A program made the translations under genes and the position numbers. The notes beneath the pieces are model-generated. The model worked only from the letters and a program-made list of their open reading frames with translations, had not been told where the DNA came from and searched no databases. Of a stretch of DNA of 64,000 bases, positions 1-9,265 are shown piece after piece. Source of the DNA: Helicobacter cinaedi CCUG 18818 = ATCC BAA-847. Lineage in GTDB: Bacteria > Campylobacterota > Campylobacteria > Campylobacterales > Helicobacteraceae. The stretch spans positions 507,318-571,317 of the forward strand of contig NZ_DS990391.1 of assembly GCF_000155475.1 (NCBI RefSeq), written 5' to 3'. Position 1 is the stretch's first letter; the number at the start of each line of letters is the position of its first letter.

Positions 1-24
1 AGATTTAAGTATTTTTCACATCTT

Positions 25-53
25 AAGGGGTATTGAATACTCCTTTCTTTTTT
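25..53 (+). terminator. rho-independent terminator at left edge
   Basis: A near-perfect stem (AAGGGGTATT against AATACTCCTT, one G-U pair) is followed directly by TTTCTTTTTT. It would end a plus-strand transcript that enters from the left of the window. No gene of that transcript lies inside the window. Confidence 0.6.
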
Positions 54-248
54 AATCTCGCATTTTTGATTTATACACTCATTGACAGGAACTTGTTTGT
101 AGCATATATTGGGGGGTGGGGAGGCATAAAATCTAATACTTTATTACAAAAACTACCCGCCAAAGTGTAAAAATGTAATTTTTCTTTAATTTACAAAAGA
201 GCTACAAAAACCCTAGCGATAAATAAGGCTTTTACCTTATGCCTTGTC

Positions 249-1646
249 TCAAACAGATATTCTACCCACGACTTTGCATTCCGTGCTATCAGCTTTGCAA
301 ATAATGCTTGTATATTTGGCATAGGTTACCTGTGCGTTTTGGGAGAGCTTTACAAATCGCCTTTTTGTATAATCCACCACAAAGTCTCCGACACCCTTTC
401 GTGCGATATATAGCCCTACGAGAATCTCCGCACTCTTATGTAGCACTTCATTTGGCGGGGTGTTTTTCCCACAATGGATAATCAAATGAGAGCTTGGCAC
501 ATCTTTGATATGAAACCACAAATCTTCAGCCCTAGCCACTTCTAAAAGCCTTTGATTTTCCTTTGCGTTACGCCCCACACTGATTTTATACCCATCAATA
601 AAAAAGCTCTCAAACTCGGCTTTTTCCGCCTTTTGCTTCGCCCCAGCATTTTTTAGCTTAGGATTCTTAGAAAACAGCTCAACTTCCCCAAATCGCTCCA
701 CAAACGCCATTTCATCGCATATAAAATTGATTTTATATTCTAAATTCTCTTGCTGCAAATGCAAATGTTTAGCCTTTTTATTAAGCTTTTTACTCTGTGT
801 GTAATAAAAATTCCCCGCTTCTGTGAAATCCCGCACATTTTGTGGCAGCGGCACAAGCACATTTTTGCCATTGAAATCTTTTACTTCAACTTCTGCATTT
901 TGGCATTTATAAGGTGGCAAGGTATGTAAATGTGTAAAAAGCAGTTCCCCATATTTCGCATACAACGCCGCAGATTCTATTAAGCTTTCATATTGTGGCA
1001 AATCTGCTAAAACCTGCTCTAGCTTTGCTTTTTTCGCTTTTAGGCTCATAATGGCATTGTGCTTTTTCTGCTCCTGCTTTGAAAGATAATGCTTTTGATA
1101 GGCTGCAATAAGCTCTTCTTGCGTCTCACTCTCGCTTAAAGATTCTATTTTCTCCCCCGCCCTTTGTGGTAGAGATTCTAAAAACGCACCGACTTTTACT
1201 TCACGCCAAGACTTGCTTTGTGGGATATGCCGCAAAGCCTCAATCACAATGAGCTTTTCATCGCAAATAATCATATTAGTATGTTTGCCTGTAAATTCAC
1301 ACATTAGCCAAAAGCTCTGCTTTTTATATTTGCCTTTTTGGGTGAGTAAAAACTGCAAGATTCTATTCTCCCCATCAACACGCACCTTTTGAATCTCCGC
1401 ATTTGTGGTGCATTGCGTGAGCTTGGTATCAAAAGGGGCGTTAAACTCACGCGTTTGCAAAATCTCTTTTGGAGCGATGAAAATATGACTTTGAGCCTTA
1501 CTCATATCAAAATACAAACTCTGCCTTGCCCCGCTTGTATCCCTAAACACAAATAAAAAAAGATTAGAATCTTTGCGTTTAGCCACAGCAATGCTTTGCA
1601 TCCCTTGCAAATACCGCTCCACACCTTTCAGCAATGCTAGATTCAA
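249..1646 (-). CDS. NFACT family protein (RqcH/fibronectin-binding-like)
   Basis: 465-residue NFACT protein. The N-terminal two thirds match the NFACT-N/coiled-coil layout. The NFACT-R (DUF814) domain begins near residue 375 with DLWFHIKDVPSSH and continues through the conserved ARKG and VDYTKRR segments. Family members bind the 60S/50S subunit with peptidyl-tRNA and recruit tRNA in ribosome-associated quality control; in Helicobacter they are usually annotated fibronectin-binding proteins. The start is TTG, with AAGGAA six bases upstream, and lies only 3 bases after the recN stop, so the two are co-transcribed. NFACT-recN-nadK is the order found in H. pylori. Which substrate this bacterial homologue acts on is inference. 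Confidence 0.85.
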   Translation of the reverse strand: MNLALLKGVERYLQGMQSIAVAKRKDSNLFLFVFRDTSGARQSLYFDMSKAQSHIFIAPKEILQTREFNAPFDTKLTQCTTNAEIQKVRVDGENRILQFLLTQKGKYKKQSFWLMCEFTGKHTNMIICDEKLIVIEALRHIPQSKSWREVKVGAFLESLPQRAGEKIESLSESETQEELIAAYQKHYLSKQEQKKHNAIMSLKAKKAKLEQVLADLPQYESLIESAALYAKYGELLFTHLHTLPPYKCQNAEVEVKDFNGKNVLVPLPQNVRDFTEAGNFYYTQSKKLNKKAKHLHLQQENLEYKINFICDEMAFVERFGEVELFSKNPKLKNAGAKQKAEKAEFESFFIDGYKISVGRNAKENQRLLEVARAEDLWFHIKDVPSSHLIIHCGKNTPPNEVLHKSAEILVGLYIARKGVGDFVVDYTKRRFVKLSQNAQVTYAKYTSIICKADSTECKVVGRISV

Positions 1647-1649
1647 AAC

Positions 1650-3200
1650 TTATTCCTTTAATGCTTTTAAATGCTTCCTAGCAAACTCCATTGCTTCATT
1701 TGTGATATTTGCTCCACTTATCATACGCGCAATTTCTTTTACCCTACCTTCAAAATCAAGCTTTGTAATCACACTAGAATCTTGAGCCTTTTCCACAAGG
1801 TAGTGCGTATCCGCAAGGGAGGGCATATGGGTTTGATGAGAAATCGCAAAGATTTGATAATCTTTTGAAAGCGTTTTTAGAATCTTGGCCACCCCCTCGC
1901 TCTCTTCCCCGCTTAAATTCGCATCAATCTCATCAAGCACCAAAATCCCACTTCTGGGTGTAAGCTCGGTATCAATACACATTATCGCTAAACGCAAACG
2001 ATTATACTCCCCAGAAGAGAGCACAGACACATCGGCATCGCCTAGTTTTAATATAAGCTCACAATTCCCACTTTTTTGCATTGCCACTTCTTGAAGCTTC
2101 AATACACTAGCCTTAAGCCGCAGTCTCTCACAAAGCTCTGTGATTTTAGTATTCAACGCTTCAAGGGACTTGGAGCGGTTATTAAATAGCTCCTTAGCCA
2201 TATTTTCACAAGATTTACTTAAAATTGTAATTTGCTTTTCTAGCTCCTGCTTATTAAAATCTAAATTTTCATATTCTTTGAGTTTTTGCTTTTGCTCCTC
2301 CATATATGCCAATGATTCTTTTACCCCGCCAAATCGGCGGTTTAGCTCGGCATAAGCAGCAATTTTATCAAGCATAGATTCAGGATTTAGCCCCTCTATC
2401 TCGCTTAAACGCTCTTCTTGTGTCTCAATAATGGCTTCAAACTCACTTAGCCCTTCAAGCAAGGTGGGGCATTTCTCATCAATAAGGCTTAAAAACTCTT
2501 CAAAATGCTGTGTCGCATTTAACGCTTCTCGCACCTTATACATCTGCTCTTTAATCCGCTCTTGTTTGGATAGCATTTTTTTTAGGGCTAAAAGCTCTTC
2601 ATACTCGCCCTCTTTTGGCTGGAGTGATTGTATTTTTTGTATTTCAAAAGTGGCAAATTCCTTGAGTGTGGCGATATTTGCCTCCTTAGATTCTAGCTCT
2701 TTGAGCTGTTTTTGAGCCTCTTGCAGTGCTAAAAAATCTCTCTCATAGTTTGTAAGCAACTCTAAATGTGCCTTATGCGTTTTAGCAATAAAATGATCTA
2801 AAATCCTTAAAAGATTTTGCGGGCTTAGCTCATCGCCACTTTTGGTGCTGATATGTTTAGCAAAGCCGCAAACAAGCTCATTAAGGCGTTTTTTTGAGCT
2901 TGAAGTGTGATTAAGAAAGTAGCGTGTTTTATCCTTTTTTACAATGCTTAGCACAATCTCATTTTCTAAATCATTAGGAATGCCATAATTATCCCAATCA
3001 AATGCAATGTGCGATACATCAATATTTGCCTCTATCAAGTCCGCATTGCTCTCTTTAATCCCAAAAATAGCAGTCAAAGATTCCATAAAGACAGACTTTC
3101 CGCTACCACTTGCCCCACTAAAGACATTAAAGCCCCCTTGCAGATATAGCTCTACATCTTTAAACGCAGGGGAGTTGTGGATTAAGATTCTACTCATCAT
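1650..3200 (-). CDS. recN: DNA repair protein RecN
   Basis: 516-residue SMC-like ATPase that acts at DNA double-strand breaks. The Walker A motif GASGSGKS is at residues 29-36. A long coiled coil follows (about 150-340, rich in E, K and L). The ABC signature (LSSGEYNRLRLAI) and Walker B (ILVLDEIDANLSG) sit near the C-terminus. It is somewhat shorter than E. coli RecN (about 550), as is usual in this class. Start ATGATG follows an AAGGAA site. It lies between nadK upstream and the NFACT gene 3 bases downstream, in one minus-strand operon. Confidence 0.92.
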   Translation of the reverse strand: MMSRILIHNSPAFKDVELYLQGGFNVFSGASGSGKSVFMESLTAIFGIKESNADLIEANIDVSHIAFDWDNYGIPNDLENEIVLSIVKKDKTRYFLNHTSSSKKRLNELVCGFAKHISTKSGDELSPQNLLRILDHFIAKTHKAHLELLTNYERDFLALQEAQKQLKELESKEANIATLKEFATFEIQKIQSLQPKEGEYEELLALKKMLSKQERIKEQMYKVREALNATQHFEEFLSLIDEKCPTLLEGLSEFEAIIETQEERLSEIEGLNPESMLDKIAAYAELNRRFGGVKESLAYMEEQKQKLKEYENLDFNKQELEKQITILSKSCENMAKELFNNRSKSLEALNTKITELCERLRLKASVLKLQEVAMQKSGNCELILKLGDADVSVLSSGEYNRLRLAIMCIDTELTPRSGILVLDEIDANLSGEESEGVAKILKTLSKDYQIFAISHQTHMPSLADTHYLVEKAQDSSVITKLDFEGRVKEIARMISGANITNEAMEFARKHLKALKE

Positions 3201-3260
3201 TCTATTTCCTTTTGTGTGCTTGGGCTAAGAATCTAACACTCTTTTGATGATCTTGCTAAA

Positions 3261-4154
3261 TTAATGCTCCTGCCCCCAGCTAAACTTTTCTTTCAAAACG
3301 CTAAAGTAATCCCTATTTGGCGGATAAATTAGCATAGCACTTTGGGGCAAAGCACGAATCTGCACCTTGTAATGTGGCAAAATATCTAGCATTTCTTGCC
3401 CATCAATAATCAGCTTTGCTCTCTGCTTGACATAAAATTCTAACACAAATTCATCACTTAACACCAAAGGGCGTTGCGTTAAGGAATGCGGAGCTATGGG
3501 AGTAAGCAGAATATTGCGACAATATGGATAGATGACAGAGCCTCCCGCACTGATATTATACGCCGTAGAGCCTGTGGGTGTGCCGATAATCAAGCCATCG
3601 CAACGATAGGAGTTAAAATACATCTCATCAATATGTGCGTCAATCTGCACCATACCGCTTAACTCGTGCTTGTTAATAAGAAACTCATTAATCGCTAGAA
3701 TGCTGTGCAGTGGCGTTGTAGAATCTTTGCTTTCAAACACAAGGGCTTGCAACACAAGATGAGATTCTAAAGCGTAGCTGCCATTTTGCAAATGCGGGAT
3801 AAATGCTTGTAATTGATCTGGCATAAAAGCGGTTAAAAAGCCTAGCCGTCCTGTATTTATCCCCATACAAGGCAGATTATAAGCAAAAGCTCGTCTTAGC
3901 ATTGAAATGAGCGTCCCATCGCCCCCAAGACTCATAAAGCCATCGCATTGCGAGGCGATTTTGGCAAAATCTCGCCCTAAAAGCTCTATCATTCCTCCGC
4001 TTATGCTTTCAAGCATTACTTCAATGCCTGAATCTTCAAGCATTTCACGCGTTTGTAAAAATACGCCTTTAAGCTCGGGGCTACTTGGTCGTAGCACAAT
4101 GCCGACTTTGCGTATGGGCTTGTTTGTATTCATTCTATCGCTCATTTTTATCAT
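3261..4154 (-). CDS. nadK: NAD kinase
   Basis: 297-residue ATP-NAD kinase, which makes NADP from NAD in the cytoplasm. The diagnostic GGDGT is at residues 77-81 and the glycine-rich GTPTGSTAYNISAGG block is near residue 190. Start choice is uncertain: Met1, Met4 and Met8 are all possible, and none has a clear Shine-Dalgarno. The gene is 17 bases after an exported-protein gene and 60 bases before recN, in the same direction, so an operon is likely. Confidence 0.92.
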   Translation of the reverse strand: MIKMSDRMNTNKPIRKVGIVLRPSSPELKGVFLQTREMLEDSGIEVMLESISGGMIELLGRDFAKIASQCDGFMSLGGDGTLISMLRRAFAYNLPCMGINTGRLGFLTAFMPDQLQAFIPHLQNGSYALESHLVLQALVFESKDSTTPLHSILAINEFLINKHELSGMVQIDAHIDEMYFNSYRCDGLIIGTPTGSTAYNISAGGSVIYPYCRNILLTPIAPHSLTQRPLVLSDEFVLEFYVKQRAKLIIDGQEMLDILPHYKVQIRALPQSAMLIYPPNRDYFSVLKEKFSWGQEH

Positions 4155-4171
4155 TCTTAATCAAGCTATTT

Positions 4172-5458
4172 TCAAGGCAAATCGCCCATAACAAGCTGTG
4201 ATTTATGGATATAACCTATCTTTGCTTCCGTGATTGTTTGTGTCTTTGGCGAAAGGCTTGGTGGGAAGTAAAGCACCTTTATCCATTCTTGTCCCATAAC
4301 TTCTTTATAACCACTAAATTCAGCCCTTTCAAAGCCAAGCTGCCTTTGCCATTCACTCACACCTTTAACTTCCCATAGCGACATATTGAGATTAAGCAAT
4401 AAAATTGCATCACTTTTAGCAGTAGGGATTTGCTCTAGAATCTTACCATTTGGCTTTTCGCGCAGATTCACATATCTATCTGTGCTGTTTAGTTTAAGCC
4501 TATATACATTCAATTCACTCTCTATGTTTTCATAGTCTTTTCTAGTATTTGGGTTATCTTGCAGCTTTTTTTCCACTTTGATATTTGTGATAGTTACATA
4601 TTTCCCATCTGCACACGCTGAAAAACTCCAAGGCATAATACCTGCAATCTCTACTTCCACTTCATAGCCTACACTCCCACCAAGCCCATTTTTATACCAC
4701 TTTGGCAAAAGCTGGGCAAGCTTGTCATAATACTCACGCTTATCTAAAACAATATGCCCATCATTGATAAACTCTAGCCTAGAATCTTGCGTCTTAAAAG
4801 TGCTAAAATATGCAGGATAATCACACGCACCCACTTCATTAGGCGGCGAAGAAAAGTCAGCATTAAAAGTAAGTATGCCTTTTGCCTTTACAGGCTTTTT
4901 AAAGATAAACTCACACTCGCCACCACCTGCATCACCATAGGCACAATTTCTTATCTCTTGCCCTTCTTTGTCTATTTTTGTGGCAAATGCGGCATTATGC
5001 TTAAAAAAGAGAAAAGATTCATAAGCCTTTTTTGTGAAAATCTGCTTAGAATCTCTAAGATTTGCTCCATTAAACCAGAATACTAACTCATTATACAAGT
5101 AATATTCAGGCTTAATCTCCTCAATGTCATTGCCTAAAGGAATGCCGTATTCTGCAAACAAATCCCCAAATTCTTTAGCAAGAAATGGGGAAAGTTTAGA
5201 GTAATAAACACTCGCAAACTCCCTATTACTCCCGCCATTATACACGCCATCTATCCCATCTACAATGCCAAATCTAGCAAGTGTTTGATATTCATTAAAG
5301 TTTAAATCCCTTTGCTTAGATATGGATTTTAGCTGTGTGAGATAGGCTTTTAGCTCTGTAAAATCCCCTTGCTTTATGCGATTTACATCAAGCTCCTTTG
5401 CAAATAAAAACGCACTTAACAAACATAGAAAAACTAGAATCTTTTGAATCTTTTGCAT
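4172..5458 (-). CDS. exported protein with C-terminal SH3-like domain
   Basis: 428 residues with a clear Sec signal peptide (KIQKILVFLCLLSAFLFA, cleavage near residue 20). The middle part is rich in aromatic residues and cysteines and matches no family I recognise. From residue 327 the sequence DRYVNLREKPNGKILEQIP is typical of a bacterial SH3 (SH3_3) domain, which often binds peptidoglycan or peptides in the periplasm. It sits directly upstream of nadK in the same operon. Function is unknown; a cell-envelope role is inferred from the signal and SH3 domain only. Confidence 0.6.
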   Translation of the reverse strand: MQKIQKILVFLCLLSAFLFAKELDVNRIKQGDFTELKAYLTQLKSISKQRDLNFNEYQTLARFGIVDGIDGVYNGGSNREFASVYYSKLSPFLAKEFGDLFAEYGIPLGNDIEEIKPEYYLYNELVFWFNGANLRDSKQIFTKKAYESFLFFKHNAAFATKIDKEGQEIRNCAYGDAGGGECEFIFKKPVKAKGILTFNADFSSPPNEVGACDYPAYFSTFKTQDSRLEFINDGHIVLDKREYYDKLAQLLPKWYKNGLGGSVGYEVEVEIAGIMPWSFSACADGKYVTITNIKVEKKLQDNPNTRKDYENIESELNVYRLKLNSTDRYVNLREKPNGKILEQIPTAKSDAILLLNLNMSLWEVKGVSEWQRQLGFERAEFSGYKEVMGQEWIKVLYFPPSLSPKTQTITEAKIGYIHKSQLVMGDLP

Positions 5459-5585
5459 ATTAGCCCCTTTAAATCGTACAAATCAACATAGCCTAGATTC
5501 TAAAATAGAAAAGCTAATATCATTACAGCCCAACGCCTACATTCTTTATCCTAACGCTATTTTGCCTTAAGAGATGAAAGGCATT

Positions 5586-6206
5586 TTATTTATTCTCTAC
5601 ATAAAACGCACGGACGACAAAACCCCGCTGATTTGCCCTCTGTTGAGATAATCCCTCAAATGCCGCTACACTTGGCATTTGCCGAGTGGCTATCATAATG
5701 GCTTCTTTTGCACGAAAACTCGCTAATCCTTCTTGCTTTAGCTCTGGGCTACGCCCCGCATAAGGACGCGTATCCACAATGCCTGAAATCTCAAACGCCA
5801 CAATCGTATTATCTTGCTTAATTATCTCATTTATGCCACTTTTTAGCGATTCGGTGCAGTTTTTAGGCATAGCATAGCGTCCTACTTTCATATTGACACA
5901 ATGAGCTACGATTTTATCCTTTGGCTTAATGGAGTAGCGTAGCTTCATCGGTGCGTTATCCTGCTGTTTTTGTAGGCTCTCTTTTTGAGCCTTTAAAAGC
6001 TTGATTTGTGAATTTGCAGAATCTAGCTGGGATTGCTTAGCGATATTATCCTGCTCTAAAAGTTTAGATTCTATATTTTGGGTTACTTCTTCTAAAGAAT
6101 GCGTTGAGAACTCCACCATATAGTAATACACCCCGCCAAGTGTAGCAAGAAGCAAGAGCGCAAAACCCATAAGATAAAACTTCGCCTTTGATGACTTCCT
6201 TTCCAT
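5586..6206 (-). CDS. inner-membrane-anchored coiled-coil protein with periplasmic C-terminal domain
   Basis: 206 residues. A single membrane helix (about 12-30, FALLLLATLGGVYYYM) is followed by a coiled coil rich in Q, K and E (about 40-85). The C-terminal globular half contains FEISGIVDTRPYAG and FRAKEAIMIATRQ, which resembles the strand-helix pattern of OmpA/MotB-like domains, but I cannot confirm that family. Two cysteines lie in the C-terminal domain. It stands alone between an operon end and a divergent nuclease gene. Unknown function. Confidence 0.5.
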   Translation of the reverse strand: MERKSSKAKFYLMGFALLLLATLGGVYYYMVEFSTHSLEEVTQNIESKLLEQDNIAKQSQLDSANSQIKLLKAQKESLQKQQDNAPMKLRYSIKPKDKIVAHCVNMKVGRYAMPKNCTESLKSGINEIIKQDNTIVAFEISGIVDTRPYAGRSPELKQEGLASFRAKEAIMIATRQMPSVAAFEGLSQQRANQRGFVVRAFYVENK

Positions 6207-6364
6207 TGCGATACTCCTTTATCAAACACGCACATTCCGTGCTTTGAAGTAGGATTTAGCAAAAAGCATTCCTTTCATCGCCCTTGTTGTATTTGCCCTT
6301 TTTCATCTTCAAGGCGACTTTACTTATTCCTGCTAGAATCTGCTAAAAATCATAAGAAGTAAAA

Positions 6365-7063
6365 ATGTCAAAACCCAAGTTCCAAGCCCTTTTTAGCCAT
6401 AGTGTTATTGCTGTGCTTTTTGCTATTTTTGCCTATGGTTGTGCGAATGTTAGCCCAGAATCTATAAGCTTTTCTCAAAGCAAACAGCAGCTCAAACAAG
6501 CCTATAAGCAGCACAATTTCCACACGGAGTTTTATTGCGGAGTGGAGTTTGATATAGACAGGCTAAAGATTCTAGAATCTCCGCAATACACCCAAAGGAA
6601 GCCTTTTACAAGCAAGGGCAAGGCAAATATACGGGCAAAACGCATTGAGTTTGAACACATTATGCCAGCCCATCGCTTTGGTGGGAATCTTGAATGTTGG
6701 CAAAAGGGCGGTAGAAAAGCGTGTGCGAATGATGAAAATTTTAGAAAAATGGAAGCAGAAAAAAGAAATCTCGTCCCCGCCATAGGCGAGATAAATGCCG
6801 ATAGAAGCAACTTTGCCTATGCTGAATCTAAGCAAGTCCCACAAGGGCAGTATGGCAAATGCCAAGCCTACACGGACTTTAAAAACAAAAGATTCTATCC
6901 ACGCGATGAAGTCAAGGGCATAATCGCTAGAATCTATTTGTATATGGCAAAGCAGTATAAAATCACCCTTACACAAGAAGAGCAAAGCCTAATGGAATCG
7001 TGGAATAAAGCCTATCCACCGACAGAATATGAGATAAGATTGCTTCAAATGCAGGGTTTTTAG
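6365..7063 (+). CDS. endonuclease I family nuclease (EndA/NucM-like)
   Basis: 232 residues. The N-terminus has a basic start, a hydrophobic stretch and a possible lipobox (AYGC), so it is exported and perhaps lipid-anchored. The endonuclease I signature is complete: RAKRIEFEHIMPAHRFG (about residues 90-106, with the catalytic His), WQKGG and KRNLVPAIGEINADRSN. The family cuts DNA nonspecifically outside the cytoplasm with a His-Me finger, for nutrition or uptake-related degradation. It is monocistronic and divergent from the coiled-coil gene on its left. Confidence 0.85.
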   Translation: MSKPKFQALFSHSVIAVLFAIFAYGCANVSPESISFSQSKQQLKQAYKQHNFHTEFYCGVEFDIDRLKILESPQYTQRKPFTSKGKANIRAKRIEFEHIMPAHRFGGNLECWQKGGRKACANDENFRKMEAEKRNLVPAIGEINADRSNFAYAESKQVPQGQYGKCQAYTDFKNKRFYPRDEVKGIIARIYLYMAKQYKITLTQEEQSLMESWNKAYPPTEYEIRLLQMQGF

Positions 7064-7090
7064 GAAGTTAAAGCATTTAATAACTTAGAC

Positions 7091-7096
7091 TATAAT
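7091..7096 (+). promoter_or_regulatory. -10 element of the TM2-protein gene
   Basis: TATAAT lies 30 bases before the start codon, in the 62-base gap after the endonuclease gene. A good -35 box is not evident, as is usual for promoters of this group. Confidence 0.45.
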
Positions 7097-7125
7097 TTTG
7101 CTTTTCATCAACAAAGGATTTCACT

Positions 7126-7605
7126 ATGGATAATTACGCATTTATGCTCACTCAACAATGGGCAAATAAGATTCCAGCAGAGACAGCCTTCTCACTTCAA
7201 CAGCAGCTTGATAAGTTCCCAAATGATAAGATTTCTTCCCTTGGCTTTTTACCGCTGAAAGATCCTGTGATTGGCTTGGTGCTAGGCTTGTTTTTGGGAC
7301 ATTTTGGAGCGGATAGATTCTATAAAGGCGATATTGGACTTGGAATCTTAAAGATAATTCTTGGGATTTTAGGCTTTGTTTTCTTTGCAGTATTTATTGT
7401 AGTTGGGGCAAGTATCGGTAGGACTGATGGAGATGAGTATTTTTTCATAGGATTTTTTTTGGGGTTGTTAGCCTTACTTGTGCCATTTATCTGGGTAATT
7501 GCGGATTGGTTTTTTGTGTGGAAGGGCATTAAGCAGGATAATTTTAATAAAATCACAAAATGTCTGTCTATGTTAGAAGCTGGGGATTCTAGCGGGATAA
7601 GGTAA
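7126..7605 (+). CDS. TM2 domain membrane protein
   Basis: 159 residues. A TM2 domain is seen from about residue 45: DPVIGLVLGLFLGHFGADRFYKGD, then two hydrophobic helices and WVIADWFFVWKGIK. The GADRFYKG turn between helices is the family signature. The protein has three or four membrane segments and a short cytoplasmic N-terminus. The family has no fixed role in bacteria. It has its own promoter and is convergent with the J-domain gene. Confidence 0.75.
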   Translation: MDNYAFMLTQQWANKIPAETAFSLQQQLDKFPNDKISSLGFLPLKDPVIGLVLGLFLGHFGADRFYKGDIGLGILKIILGILGFVFFAVFIVVGASIGRTDGDEYFFIGFFLGLLALLVPFIWVIADWFFVWKGIKQDNFNKITKCLSMLEAGDSSGIR

Positions 7606-7621
7606 CTACATATCACAAAAT

Positions 7622-8530
7622 TTAGGAGGCTTTGAGATAGGTTTTAATCTTTTCATACGCTTCTTGAATCTTCCTAAACCTATCATTATAGCTCTCTACA
7701 ATCTGTGAATCTTGCCCAAAGACATTATCAGGGTGATATTCTTTAGCAAGTTTGAGATAGTTTTTCTTTACCAAGGCAAAGTCATCTTGGTAATGACACT
7801 CTAGCGTCATATAGCACCCTCGCAAGATTCTCTCCTCATCAGTCAAAAATGAACTCTCAAAGCTCCCTAACCCCCCGCGATTTTTAAAGCTATCATAATC
7901 AAAGTCTAAAATGACATTATGTATCACTTTGAAACTAATAAGATTCATTATGCTTTCCCAAAAATAGGGCTTTGTAGAATCTAGATAAATCTCATCTCTA
8001 TCGCAGCCCACATAATATTCCTCAAACATTTGTGCGATATAGCGTCTAGCGACAGAATTTGCCTTATCCATTTTTAGCATTATGCGTTTTGTGTTGAGTA
8101 ATCGCAGGGAGATTTTCACGCGTTCAATAAGAGAGTTTTTCCCCACAATCTTAATGCGTATAGGGAGATAGGTAAAATCAAGCAGATATTTTAAATCCTG
8201 CAACGGCTCTTCTATGGGTTGTTGCAATTCATTAGATTCTAGAGATTCTAGCGTGGGATTCTCACGCCCTTGATACTCGCCAAGCTCACCTTTAGAATCT
8301 AGCAGATGATGAAGCTTTTGGTGCTTTTCATCTTGCCCAAAGGCGTGATACGCCCAATTTACAAGATAATCTTTCTTAAATCGCTCCCCATCATCAAGGA
8401 TAAGAATCGTGCGGGATAGACGATAGCTTTTGGAGAAGTATTTTTCGGCATAGGCAAGGGCTTTGTGTAGGAACTCATTATCTTCTTCAACCGTGATTTG
8501 AATATATTTTTGCAGTAGTGTTACATTCAT
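7622..8530 (-). CDS. J-domain (DnaJ-like) protein with C-terminal J domain
   Basis: 302 residues. The C-terminal 70 residues form a J domain with helix II (KKNYLKLAKEYHPDN; HPD at 266-268) and helix III (NDRFRKIQEAYEKIKTYL). The HPD tripeptide stimulates Hsp70 ATPase, so this should be a DnaK co-chaperone. The N-terminal 230 residues match no domain I know. A J domain at the C-terminus differs from classic DnaJ and fits a specialised adaptor. It stands alone on the minus strand. Substrate unknown. Confidence 0.75.
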   Translation of the reverse strand: MNVTLLQKYIQITVEEDNEFLHKALAYAEKYFSKSYRLSRTILILDDGERFKKDYLVNWAYHAFGQDEKHQKLHHLLDSKGELGEYQGRENPTLESLESNELQQPIEEPLQDLKYLLDFTYLPIRIKIVGKNSLIERVKISLRLLNTKRIMLKMDKANSVARRYIAQMFEEYYVGCDRDEIYLDSTKPYFWESIMNLISFKVIHNVILDFDYDSFKNRGGLGSFESSFLTDEERILRGCYMTLECHYQDDFALVKKNYLKLAKEYHPDNVFGQDSQIVESYNDRFRKIQEAYEKIKTYLKAS

Positions 8531-8695
8531 AGCCCTTGTGCCTCACTCTTTGTAGAATCTGCCCTTTAGAAATTATGTAAGATTCTATACTATCGGCAAA
8601 ATAAGCAAATAAAGTTCCTAAGATTAATTTTAAAGACTATTCAAACCACCCAGATTCAGTTAAATAGACCAAAGAAAACAAGGTAGAATCCAAAT

Positions 8696-9241
8696 CTACT
8701 TCACAAGATTTGAGACTGCCTTAAAATGTTCGTGTTTAGAATCTCCTAGCATTCTAAACAAAATCGCCTCTGTGGGTAGGACATTCACACCAATGGTGCG
8801 GAAAAACTCTAAGGCAAGGTCGTGATTGAGAGCATTGCGTGAGCTAGAAGCATCAGCTACAAAGTAGCATTCGTAGCCTAGATTCCTAGCTTCTACTATG
8901 CTTTGAAGCATACAAATATGACTTTCAATGCCAAAAAACACTAAAGTCTTACATTTGCTTTTAGCAATATGATTTTTTATGCCCTCACTCCCAAAGATTC
9001 CAAAGCTCGTTTTTTCTAAAATAGGCGTATTTGCTGGAATCTTAATTGCACTATGCGTTTTGCCTAGCCCCTTTGGATACTGCTCTGTAACCAAAAGTGG
9101 CGCTTGTAAAATCTGTGTAGCTTGAAGCAAGATATTCGCATTTTTTACCACACTCTCTTTATGAGCCATAAGCTCCAAAAGTCGCTCCTGTATATCCACG
9201 CATACAAAAAGCATTTTCTTTGCTTTTAATACCGTACGCAT
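8696..9241 (-). CDS. isochorismatase-family cysteine hydrolase
   Basis: 181 residues. The catalytic triad of the family is visible: Asp16 (FVCVDIQERL), Lys77 (EKTSFGIFG) and Cys110 (FFGIESHIC). Length and motifs match the YcaC/nicotinamidase-related group of cytoplasmic amidohydrolases; the exact substrate cannot be read. A strong GGAGG site precedes the ATG. It is 24 bases downstream of ackA on the same strand, so it may be the last gene of the pta-ackA operon. Confidence 0.8.
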   Translation of the reverse strand: MRTVLKAKKMLFVCVDIQERLLELMAHKESVVKNANILLQATQILQAPLLVTEQYPKGLGKTHSAIKIPANTPILEKTSFGIFGSEGIKNHIAKSKCKTLVFFGIESHICMLQSIVEARNLGYECYFVADASSSRNALNHDLALEFFRTIGVNVLPTEAILFRMLGDSKHEHFKAVSNLVK

Positions 9242-9265
9242 TTTCCCCTCCTAAGTAAGATTTAG

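Noticed and set aside
108-119. G-rich run (GGGGGGTGGGG) as a phase-variation tract
   Set aside because: It lies in a gap after the NFACT gene, with no gene or promoter that its length could switch.
6532-6985. Minus-strand frames opposite the endonuclease I gene
   Set aside because: They lie wholly inside a well-supported gene, have no ribosome site and no family features.
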